A DNA stretch of 64,000 nt, taken from the NCBI GenBank assembly GCA_030998015.1, contig JARWMV010000010.1, positions 186,001 through 250,000 on the forward strand. The letters are read 5' to 3'. The position numbers and the translations under genes are program-made. Source of the DNA: Ceratorhiza oryzae-sativae (taxonomy: Eukaryota; Basidiomycota; Agaricomycetes; Cantharellales; Ceratobasidiaceae). Under the pieces are notes generated by a model. The model ran no database searches and was not told the origin of the DNA. It was given only the letters and a program-made list of their open reading frames with translations. Shown here one piece after another: positions 34,349 to 44,420 of this stretch; position 1 is the first letter of the stretch; every line of letters starts with the position of its first letter.

Positions 34349-35544
34349 TTATTCATTGGGCAGAGCAAACGACAAGGAGCTGTAATGGCCAGAGGGAGAG
34401 TCAACACTAAAGTCCTCCACACAAATGGTCGGATAGATCTGATTGGCATTGACCTCGGAGGCATCCACCACAGATGAAAAAGGGTATTCACCCGGAACAT
34501 GATATTCGCTATGGGCGGATTGTAGCGGTTCGAGTTCGGAGTAGGTGCCTATACCAGAACCAGCCATTGGAGCAGGCTGAGCCCCAAAATACGAAGCAGG
34601 AAAGCAGTTCAGTGCCTGGGGGTGCGAGTTTTGAAGCTGAGTGGTGTTGAAGAAACCATTGGCCCAACCGTTGGTGTGTTCTGGGGAAACATGGGGGTGT
34701 TATTCGTGGAGTTGAAAGCCTGGATCGATAGCTCATTCGAAGTGTAAGGATCGTTAGGCACAGAGGCCAAGGAGTGACTGTAACTCTTTTTCTCTACTAT
34801 GAGCCATGACTTCAAACACTAACGATTGCAGATGGACGTACTTGTGCCGGGTAACCATCAGCAAAGGGGATATTGGCCACGTGAAGCGACTCGGTAGATG
34901 GATTCCTCCTATGCGACATTCCATGTTGTACTGAGGCGTTGAGCGAGTCAAAATCTTCATAGCTCGACGAATCCTCAGCCGTGTTGTATATAGATGAGGA
35001 CGGAGAATGATAGGCCACAGCGATCGATGGGCTGAATCCATCAGAAATTGCATTCCGTCGGGCAGGTGGACCCGCCAGGGGAGGCGATCCAAAGGACTCG
35101 GGGGTCTCCGCTGCCCCTTCAGTGCTCAAGGGGGAACGACCCTCCTAACAAATGATTCAGCACGGACGCCCTTCCCGACGCCCCCACCGATCACTCACGT
35201 CTGCAGATTTCAGCCAACTGCCGTAGTGGTCGTTTGTCTCCCGTGCCCGCCTTTGACGCGTATTACGAATCGGGCCAACCCCTGAGAACGATCCACTGCT
35301 GGAGCTCCCGATACTTGAGCTTGCCGTTGAAGTTGAAGGCTCTGTGCTCTTCGCTCAATCGCCCGATACAAGCGACCTCGGGGATAAACTCACCGCCACC
35401 AAGTTTTCGCGTCGAGGACCGTGATGAGCTGCCTGACTTGGTCTTCGTAGCGTCCGACGCACCAGGCGCCTTTTTCCGCCTGCGGCGAGTCTGCTTGGGG
35501 CGATCAGGTAGGGCAAAAACATGGACACCCGGCTGTTTAGGCAT
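34349..35544 (-). CDS. Ser/Pro/Asn-rich, probably nuclear protein of unknown function
   Basis: From the ATG at 35544: MPKQPGVHVFALPDRPKQTR and RRRKKAPGASDATKTKSGSS (NLS-like basic block). After an intron (gtgagt ... cacag): STSTASSSIGSSSSGSFSGV and RNTRQRRARETNDHYGSWLK. Then EGRSPLSTEGAAETPESFGS, SPSIAVAYHSPSSSIYNTAE, YEDFDSLNASVQHGMSHRRN, a SVPNDPYTSNELSIQAFNST segment, NTTQLQNSHPQALNCFPASY and an end ICVEDFSVDSPSGHYSSLSF-ALPNE at 34349. Composition and the basic cluster suggest a transcriptional regulator, but I see no DNA-binding fold. A frame change is needed near 34690 (between FPQN and TNGWANGFF). Exon borders inside 34750-34860 are uncertain. Confidence 0.5.
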
Positions 35545-37911
35545 CGTCGGCCCGCGTCGATGAGTGGATAGAGATCTATAGGGGCATAATTGGTGGCAGC
35601 TCCAAGCGAGATGGCCTATTTATGCGACATCAGTGTGTGTCCAATACAAAATAAGAGATGCCCCGCATCAATAGCTCCCTGTGAGCGGAACAACGCACCG
35701 AACCTTTCTATTGAGGCGTGAGGGTGGTAGTCTAGATCCAGCAACTTGGACAGATCTCATGCCATGAGCGAGCCATGTTTCAGCGACGATCTGAGTGCGC
35801 CGATCCGAGTGGATCTGTCAAATTAGAAGACAAGGAGCGCCAGCCGCATGTAAGCTGGAGCTCGTGTTGCGGTTCATTTTGTCCGGACACACGCTGTCTG
35901 GGAATGAAGGGACGAATGAACCTGACGGTGGCTGTCCTGGCGATAGTTGCCACTGAATTGACAATCGACAAAGGACTCAGGTCCACGTGGCTATACCTTC
36001 ACATTTTATCACATTTTATGCCGGAAGTCTGCCGGAAACACTAGCCACGATAGCCCCCCCCCTTGCCCTCGACGTATGTCTAGGCACCAGGCGAGGTCGT
36101 GCGTTCTAGTCAATACGTCTATCAAGGACCAAATGAATCGCTAGGACAAACGGAACACGTGTTCCGCTCCCCAGCTCCCAAAAACGCACAACGCTCTTCA
36201 AGTTTCACTCGTTTTTTTACGGTGTTTCCCGACATCCTTCCCTGGTGGTGCACTCTCGCCTATACAAGATTGACTGTAAGTAACTTTTTCAGTTGCGGGT
36301 GACGCGAACCCATGTGTGCGTGTGAACGAGAATCTCTCAGGCACCGAGCTTGTGCCGTTAATCCACTTGTATCATAAGCCTCACATGGCGAACTAATACA
36401 TGGCCGGCAGAATAGGCCCGCGAGCCGCTCTTGATGTGCATCGGGCTACAATTTGTAACGAGGCCATCATCGTCATCATTCTCAAGATCGTCAAGTCTGG
36501 CAATACAGGGAGCGCCAGTCTCGGGTCCATCAAGAAGGGCTGTTCACATGATAGATTACACAAATTCCGTAATCAGGCATTTGTGACATTTTGATAAGGA
36601 ACGAGCAATTCGTAAGGATCCGCGTACGCACTACGTTGGATCAAAACATGGGGGCTGAGTCAAGCATCGGTTGCTAGCGTTTGGAGATTGTTTCAGAGAA
36701 CCACAGGGTTGTTCAGATTGTTCGCCCGGCGATTATCTAAAATATCATTAACAAACACGATAATTAATCGATCGACTTCATGCAGTCTTATCAGAGAATA
36801 CAGGTTCGCCGAGCCTATGATGAAGCGGCACTCTTCGGGGCTATGTTTGTGGACGATGGTGAATGTATGTGCCTTCAATTTTCAAACGCATACACCCGTA
36901 TCTAAGAGGGCCATGCGTGCTTCAGGCCAAAGACTCAGAGAGAGAGATGGAGGGCAATACTGGAAAACAGGACCGAGATACCCTGGGTCGTGAACTATTG
37001 TAGAATTGTTACTATTGCTCTCCTGGTGGGATATTCGAGAAGTAGCGTTGGTGAACACTCCTGACGAGGCCGCCCATCAAAGTTGAATAGCGAACTTACC
37101 TACCGTTTCCCACTTATGCCCCACGGTGGTAGCCGGTTATATGTGACCCTGGGAGCCTGGTGCGCGATCTCGGAGGAATGGGCATAACTTAATTTCTTAA
37201 TCACAGATGGGGCGGCCAGACAAATTGTGACAGAAAAAATATGGATATCCCCTCGTTTGATAACCGCCATACAAGTGATACTCCCTTCGTTCCCCTTTCG
37301 TGTAAAAGGCTCATCCGATTGCCCGGCCCCCCTTACACGAGTCGTGCAAGTTTCACGCGCGTAATCTCGCCAAAGTCCGGGACCTGATTGCGCCACCACA
37401 CCTTTACTCGCACACTGATCTCGTTGGAGGCATCGATCGCATGCCGCATGGCCGCGGCCGACTCGGTCGCGATACCTTATTTTATGCCATACTGAGCTCC
37501 GGGGCTCGCTGCCCGAGTAGCAGGGTTGTGACAGGTGCAAACGGGTAATTAATCGGGGGGCCGCATGATGCCGTTGTATATTTTGGCGCATGGAAGGTGT
37601 TATTCGTGCTAGGTGCTTCCCCAATAACAGCAGGGCCGTTTTTACGATTCCCGGTGCCGAGGAAATGATTAGAACGTACGGCGAACAAACCAACATGGCC
37701 GATCCCTAATTTCTTGCCCTGTGACCAAACACACCCCGCCTTCCTGTGTTTAGTTTTGTTAGGAAAGAAAGTTTATCTTATCTCGTTTACAGCAGCACAA
37801 TATATAGTTTAACTGTAGCAGCGATCTGCTTGTTTTTATGCTTGCAAAGGGTATGAGGGCAACCACAAGGGAGTCGGAAATCGTAATTGGAACGGCCAAA
37901 GCAGGGACCAG
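35545..37911. other. Gene-free stretch left of the mating-type region
   Basis: About 2.4 kb. The longest frame (37100-37696, minus, 198 codons) has random-looking composition and no motif. No tRNA, repeat or transposon feature was recognised. Short C-runs occur (about 36054-36062). It could hold regulatory sequence or relics too decayed to recognise. Confidence 0.4.
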
Positions 37912-38428
37912 TCAACTTCCGCGATAGGTAGTATACGACCAAGGACTGAGTAATAGTGGGATATGATAGTGCTCCTCTGGATTTGCAAGGTGGAATATGA
38001 TCTATCAAGCAGAGCTTTAGTAAGATGTATGCCTATTAGAGCAACGCAGATAGCCTACCTCGACAGCCGGGTAAAATGTGTCGCGCTTGTCCTTTTCAAA
38101 GTATTCACCCGTATTGAAGATCATTTTATACAACCCGGCCTGTAAGCGGGGTTCTGAAGGTAGTAGCGTTGTGCAACGTCCATCGGAATCCGTCTGCCTG
38201 CGTGCGAACCGATGAGTGTTTGAAGAGTGACTGCATCAAGTGAACGTACCCCGAGGCAAGGGTTGTGAAGCTCCCACCATGCATCGTCTCGAGTCGTACG
38301 TTAACTCCTGCGGCCGGTTTACCTAAAGTTGAGTCTAGCACTGCACATCGGGGCCGGGTTGAGTGTCTATTTGGGTAGACGGGAGAAGGCTCACCGTGGC
38401 AGGTGACTGGGGATTTTGTAGGGGCCAT
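37912..38428 (-). CDS. urah: 5-hydroxyisourate hydrolase (transthyretin-like protein)
   Basis: Four exons from the ATG at 38428: MAPTKSPVTCH, then VLDSTLGKPAAGVNVRLETM, HGGSFTTLASGQTDSDGRCT, LQAGLYKMIFNTGEYFEKDK, RDTFYPAVE, IIFHLANPEEHYHIPLLLSP and WSYTTYRGS. The N-terminal CHVLD-x-x-x-G-x-PA box, the R in LETM-preceding strand context and the C-terminal YRGS are the HIU hydrolase signatures; the active-site His, Arg, His and the tetrapeptide YRGS are all present. It hydrolyses 5-hydroxyisourate to OHCU in the urate-to-allantoin pathway after urate oxidase. About 121 residues, normal for the family. The C-terminus is RGS, so no PTS1 peroxisomal signal is seen. Same strand as, and 482 bp downstream of, HD2 of pair 1. 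Confidence 0.9.
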
Positions 38429-38910
38429 GGCAGAGCAGGTGAGCTACAGGCACCGATTTTTAAAACCTCGCCGTTGTCGATGCGGTGAGATGGTTATCAA
38501 ACAGCAGCAGCACTCACGGACGACTGTCAGGCACTACGAAAACCGGGCGCTTATGGGCTCATTGTGGGCCGGACTTTGACGGATTCCAACATGTTATCCG
38601 TCGGAAGACTTCGGCAACGACCATTGAAGAAAGCATTGTTAGAGTGAGTCGGCGCGAAATTTATAAGTTTGGGTATTTTGATTGAAGGCTGGCGGGGTGT
38701 GCAAACGATCATACAACAAGCAACACAAAGTTAGTGCCAAGGGTAAAACACAGATCCGAATCCGGATGTAGATCTAAACATACACAGTCGAAGGATTAAT
38801 GAAAATCAAGAACGAACAAGACAAATGAACAGCATTGGAAAAAGCTAGAAGCATATCACAGTAGCGATGCACTATCGAAACCGGTATAAGAGAACATATG
38901 CAAAGGTTAT
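38429..38910. other. Intergenic between HD2-1 and HIU hydrolase
   Basis: Presumed promoter of the hydrolase gene and 3' flank of HD2-1. The small plus-strand frame 38485-38685 has no recognisable content. Confidence 0.4.
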
Positions 38911-41046
38911 TTACGAAGACATGTGAGACCCGTTGGTTGTCGCTGGCGTATGTTTCTCAATGCCGGGCGCTGGCGTTGGATTGGTGACTCCGGCTTGTGG
39001 TAGCGATGCCAGGCCGAACGAGAAGGAGCGATGGGGGGGAACGCTATGACTTGGCGACTGTGCAGTAATAGACCCGCTCCTTCCGGCAGGGCCAGAGCCG
39101 ACACCCATCCGGCCTGCCATGGCCGACAACCGCTCTTGCATTTCAGCTGGAATCGCAGGCGGTGCAACGGATGGTCTCAGTAATGAACCGAGAGTGGTAG
39201 CTGCGAGAGATGGGTTGCTGGAGGGGGGCAAGATAATTGACGGCCTAGCGGCCAAGGTTGGAACCGCAGAGGAAGCGGTCGTTGCTCGTGGCGGAGGGCG
39301 AGGGCGGGGGGCGCACCCTGTACGACGAGGGAGAGGCTTGACCGCCGGACGAGGAGAGGAGGGTTGTGGCGAGGGAGATGAGCTATTCTGTCGGGACCCC
39401 GAATTAGAAGGGGAGGATGCACTGGCGGGGGCTAGGGGTGTAGTGAACCTGGGGGGCGGAGGCGCGGTTGGTGAAGGTGACCGAAGAGTCGAGGCCGACA
39501 GTGGTGGAGTCGTGGTCATCTCTACAGCCAGCCCACGCTCGTTTGATGTAACGAATTGTGATGGCGGTGCAGGCACGGAAGCCAGAACATTGGAGAATTG
39601 CTGGTGAGACGGAGCCACAGTGGAACTGGTAAAGTTGAAGTCAAGCGCGGGCGCTTGTGACTGGGCCGGTCGCGATGATGCCGCTGGGGGGCTCCTGCGA
39701 GACAAAGGAAGGGCTTTTACAGGACGAGGAAAGGTTGATGCAGCCCCAGAGGGCGTTTCGCCAACAACAGCTGGTTCCATAAATGCGGACAGCTGCGATA
39801 AATTGGCAGATCTAGTCGTGGCCGAGTTGAGCGTTGCCACAGAGCCAGTAAGGGACGGGACACGCAGACCAGGAGGACTGTCGACTTCGTCGTCAGAATC
39901 TGACAAGTCGGTGTCGTCGGTATCGTAATCTGGAACGGCTGATTGCGTCCCGAAGGTGAACTTGGTAGGGCTAGGAGGGAGTGATGCACCATGTCCATCC
40001 TTGTTAGCAAGGGCCGAGGTAAGCCGCCAGGAGCGGATATCAAATGTAGTGTCTGTCACGCTATTCAGGTGTTTCTCCAAGTCGGCCTCGTCTTCAGAGG
40101 CATCTGACGAATCAAGAGTGTGTACTGAGCCTTCGCGTAGGCTAGAGGCACGCATGGTTGCGTCTTCTTTAAGCTCCCCTCGGCGCCGGTTTTGAAACTG
40201 AGGAAAACGCGTATGAGAGCGGGCATGTGTGTAGAAGCTAAAAACATACCCAAATTGTGATTTGGCGGTAAGTCATACCAGTCATGTTAACGAGGTATGT
40301 CTTTTCGGGTTTGGTAAGCACTTTGCCACGCTCGTGCAAAGCCTCAAAAATGGGAAGGTATTTCTGAAAGAGAACCCTAGTTAGTGTAGTTTGAAGAATA
40401 GCGCCCGTACGTCACCTACCGTATCGAGGGGGGGCACCTCCTCGCCAGGTCTCATTGGCGCATTCTCATCATCTTCTATATCGTGGTCTTCTTCGCTCTC
40501 TCCTTCATCATCGTCTTCGGAAGCAGAATCTATGATAGGCGTCAGGCAGAGCTGGGGATATAGAAAAAAAATAAGGCTCTTACCTTCGTCGGATCCAGAG
40601 CTATTATCCTCAGATCCCTGTTGAACGAGGGCTTCAAAATGTCTTTGAACGGATTCGAGACCCAGGTTGATGGCGCTGTTGTGGAACGCCCCGCAGGCAG
40701 CTTCAACGAGAGGAAGTAGCTCGGATGGATTGGTTGATGCAGCAAGCAAACTAAGATCCTCGAGTAGCTGACGCCTCGAAGACTCTACGAGCTTCTGGTA
40801 CTCTGAGTTTTCAGAGGAAAGTATGGAAAATATATCTCTAGCTGTATCTTCAGGGAGACCCAGAGGTGCGAGTCGGCCAGGTACATCAGCTAAGCATGTT
40901 TTCAATGTGGATGGGATTTCGTGAGGGTTGAACGACGGGGGGTGTTGAGGAAAGGCGGCATCCCCTCTGTGTGCTAGGAAAGGCCGTAATATCAGCCTGA
41001 TTGAATTAGTGGCTTGAAGAAAGCGTGAATCTGCTGCAGGTAACAT
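38911..41046 (-). CDS. HD2 homeodomain mating-type protein, pair 1
   Basis: Minus strand; the likely start is the ATG at 41046 (MLPAADSRFLQATNSIRLIL; an upstream in-frame ATG at 41142 exists). The N-terminal about 160 residues are the variable, helical specificity region (DTARDIFSILSSENSEYQKL, LEDLSLLAASTNPSELLPLV). Then an acidic stretch, PGEEVPPLDT, and the homeodomain: KYLPIFEALHERGKVLTKPE, TYLVNMTGMTYRQITIW, FQNRRRGELKED. WFQNRR is the classical recognition helix, interrupted by an intron between W and F (about 40200-40255). A long Ser/Pro-rich C-terminus follows, with PPSPTKFTFG, PPGLRVPSL, KPLPRRTGCAPRPRP and EMQERLSAMAGRMGVGS, ending at 38911. Known role: HD2 proteins pair with HD1 proteins from a different allele to form the active regulator after mating. 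Divergent from HD1-1. No frame breaks seen. Confidence 0.85.
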
Positions 41047-41492
41047 TAGAGAGGCGGGAAGTGTGTGCAGCGGGTTTGGTTGGAAGTCGGGTTGGAAGTC
41101 AAGTCTGAAGTGGGGTGTGTTGAGTGATGTTGAAGTGAACAATTGAACCTGACATCAGTTGGGGTTTATTTGGGATTGTAGTGGCACATACCTCATTCAA
41201 TTATTCGCGTCCCCTCGTAACTGAGTTCAAGAGTATCCTTCGGAGATGGTATTTATACACACACAAATGGAGATAAAAAAAATATATGTTGCTGGAGGAT
41301 TTAAGTAGCCAGGAAAATAGGAAAAGCTACCTGCGGCGAGAGGATCTGAGCGCGTTTATTTGGGTCTGTGTAGGATTGGAACAATAGGCGGCTTGCTCCT
41401 TTGTCCGGAGATTGAGTTTTCGCCGAAAAGAACAACTTCCGCCGTACCAACCACACCTCGACACCACGCTCCCCATCTCGACACCAGTAGCC
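41047..41492. promoter_or_regulatory. Bidirectional HD2/HD1 intergenic promoter, pair 1
   Basis: 446 bp between the divergent HD2 and HD1 start codons. This head-to-head arrangement with a shared promoter is the standard layout of basidiomycete HD mating genes. Contains an A-rich run at about 41275-41285. No specific factor site assigned. Confidence 0.6.
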
Positions 41493-44420
41493 ATGAACGG
41501 CTGTTTCGACGACACTGGGTTAATCCAGCAACTTCAGTCATTGGAGGCCCAGTTTTTGAGTGCCATTAGATCTGGCGTCGATGCATGCGCGGCCTTTTCG
41601 TCTCATCTCGGGGCGACACTTGGACAGGCGCAACATTTGGTGCACAGCGGACATGCATCACCCCTCCTCGCGCAAACATTCTCGAAGGTTACTCGCCCTC
41701 TCTCGATGATATGCGACACATTCGAACAACTGGCTCACGAAAAGGTCGAACATGACAGCCGACTCGAAAACGCAGTCCAAGCGATACTTACAACCGTGAG
41801 CCGACGCCGACGCAAACGCTCGACCCGGTCCCGCAAGTCGAAAGCCGGCAAGAACGGGCAGGTCCGGCAGTCAGGCAAGAAATCGAAACGAGGACGTAAA
41901 TCCCCCGTCGGCAATCCAAAGCGCCGAGTGCAGCTCGAAGTCGACCCCAACACTTCCAAAGCAATCGCGACGGACGGCTCCGGCAGGAAGTGTCGGACTG
42001 TCACCGCCCCGCCGACAGATTCGATGAAGTTTGGTGAGTGCCACCTCCGCTATATATACCCTCGCCGGCTGACTTCGAGCGACAATCCGCTAGGTCCATG
42101 TCGCGACTTCTTCCTTAGCCATCTCGGCGATCCGTATCCTACCACTGTCCAGAAACACCAGATCCTCAAGCAGTCCTCTCCCGACTTTACCCTCCGCTCT
42201 CTCAACCTCTGGTTCGTCAACATCCGCCGCCGCTCCGGATGGATGAACATCTTCAAAAAGCACGCCGCCTCCAAGCGTGACGCCATGCGCGACCTCGTCG
42301 CTCGCGTCGAAGCCCAAGTCGCCGGTCGTCCTGCTCCGAACCCACTCCCGAGCGGCGCCGCCCCGCCTGGGTTCAAGGTCGAGCAGGACATTGTCGATGA
42401 GATCATGGCCATGCGTGCAGTCGTCGATATGGTGTCACGCGAGGTGTACGGCGAGGGATGGGACCAGATCTTGCAGATCAAGCCGTGGACGGAAGAGGAA
42501 GTGCGAGCGCACGAGGAGCGGAAAAAGGCGGCGCGGCGAGAGGCGCGGGCTGCGAAGACGGATGTGGAGAAGAGGCGCAAGGAGCGAGACGAGCGGCGAG
42601 AGCAGAGGAAGAAGGAAAAGGAGAACCGGAAGCGGCTGGAGCTCGAGGCCGTAGAGAGCATCCGGGCAGCACGAGAGTTGCACGCACAGTTGATGTCTGG
42701 CAATAAGCGCAAGCGCGATGGAGACGAGGACGGTGGTAACAACGATAATCCCGCAAAGAAGTTTAAGAACGATAAAGTACAGCTAGACGAGAATGGGTGA
42801 GTTGAACCGTATGTCCACCACGTTCTATGCGTCTGAAACATTCTTTACAGTCAACCGAAAAAGAGAAAGATCAAAGTACCAAAGGTCGACGAACATGGCA
42901 AGCCTCTGACGAGAGAGCAACGCAAGGCACTCAAGAAAGCGATCCTCGCGGCGCAAGCTCAGGCCATGACGAACCCACTGAAGCGCAAGTCGCCCGACAT
43001 CGACCCAGCGTTCCCCAGCGCTTCGGACGCCATGGATGTTGCTCCCAAGCGCCGTCGTCGTGATGCGGTCACCTTTGAAGGCTTCCCTGCCCCAGGCGAG
43101 CCAATGGAAGAGTCTGGGATGCCAGACTTGACGCAGCTGCTCTCGATGCAGTGGGCTTCCCCACCTGCTCACAACATTTCTCTACCTTCTGCTGGAGAGA
43201 CTCTACCACCCGAGTCGAACGAGTTTGCTCATCCGACTGGTAATTTAACTGCTGCGGCACCTATGCAGACCGATGTCCATGCACCTGTCGGGGACGGTGA
43301 AGTCCCGAGGCGGTTCTCCCAGCAGCTTGCGACGTACGCTCTCGAGTCTGGAATGTTCGACGGCGAAGGATTCTTGTTCAACACCGATGATACATTCCCC
43401 GGCATGGCTGTCGATGTCAATACTGATGCGCTCATGCCACACGCCAACCACGCTTCGGTGTCTCCCGCCCAGACCCAGTCTCACACGCCAATACCAGCGT
43501 TCGCCACCCCCATCCAAGCGCCCCAGTCCTACGACTCGTTTGCACCGGCTGATGCAGGAAGTCAAAGCCCGTCCACACCATACTCCACCGCCAGCACAAT
43601 CACTCCTGGTGCGGCAAACACAGACTCCGAGGATATGTCCTGGATCAACGCGGCGATTGCCCAACTTCCGAGCGAGCACGACGTTCAGCATCAACAACAG
43701 CAAGGGCAATACCACCATCACTATGGATCCCAAGATGGGATGTATGCCTCTAGCTCATCAACGCCGTACCATGCGCCCGCACCCGCGTTCCCCCCAACAC
43801 CCGAACAGCGCGCGCCGGTCTCGCACCAACGCACACAAGTATATCCGCAGTCTCAAAACACGATGCCCCCTCCGCCTCAGCCTACTACGTCTCCGAACCA
43901 GCCTCGTCCGTCGTTCCCGCACCCGCAAGCGAGGCCCCCCGCTCCGCCCCCTAGCTTCCCTCAACCCCAGCCACCGCCACCACAGCGCCAACGTGCTCCA
44001 GGGGCGTTGTGGCAAACACCTTACTCCCACTCTGGTCAACAACAGCCACAACAGTCATACCAACCTGCATACAGCCCACATCCCACACCTCGCCAACCTC
44101 ACACATTCCCCTCGCCTGTCCAACCTCAACCAACATACGAAGAACAAACCTACGATCATCGCGCATACAGTCACCCTACACCTCCCCCTCAGCGCGAGCA
44201 CGACTACCAACCATATACTCCATCAGAGCCTGCGCCAGTCCAAGATCCAGTCACAAGTGCAGCCGCGCTCCTCAAACAGCGCGAAATGGAATTTGCTCGT
44301 GCACAGGAAGAACTTCAGCAGAGGTTCAAGCGGGAACAAGAGGAGCAGCTCGCACGCTTTATGCAATCCCAAGAGGATCTCAGGAAACAGTTTTTGAACG
44401 GTCGGTCGTCGGCGGTTTGA
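41493..44420 (+). CDS. HD1 homeodomain mating-type protein, pair 1
   Basis: From the ATG at 41493: MNGCFDDTGLIQQLQSLEAQ, FLSAIRSGVDACAAFSSHLG, VTRPLSMICDTFEQLAHEKV (helical N-terminal dimerisation/specificity region, about 110 residues), then a basic block RSTRSRKSKAGKNGQ and KKSKRGRKSPVGNPKRR. Exon 2 (42095-42798) has the atypical, TALE-like homeodomain: CRDFFLSHLGDPYPTTVQKH, FTLRSLNLWFVNIRRRSGWM. It continues into a charged coiled coil (EERKKAARREARAAKTDVEK and on). Exon 3 has QPKKRKIKVPKVDEHGKPLT, a bipartite-NLS-like APKRRRRDA, MPDLTQLLSMQWASPP, a Pro/Gln-rich activation-like region and a C-terminal amphipathic helix REMEFARAQEELQQRFKREQ, ending GRSSAV. Introns at about 42036-42094 and 42799-42851. 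Known role: pairs with non-self HD2 to regulate dikaryotic development. Reads cleanly throughout. Confidence 0.88.
42141..42677 (+). repeat. HD1 homeodomain-exon repeat, copy 1 (inverted partner 52323-52859)
   Basis: 537 bp of the HD1 homeodomain exon match the reverse complement of 52323-52859 without gaps; I count five mismatches, all synonymous. Paired positions add up to 95000 throughout. Identity falls off sharply outside: about 8 mismatches in the 46 bp before it and about 11 in the 50 bp after it. Confidence 0.9.

Noticed and set aside
37100..37696. 198-codon minus-strand frame
   Set aside because: No similarity, no splice-supported extension and odd composition; likely chance.
41142..41142. 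Upstream ATG as the HD2-1 start
   Set aside because: In frame, but the start at 41046 better matches the N-terminal length of HD2-2; kept only as an alternative.
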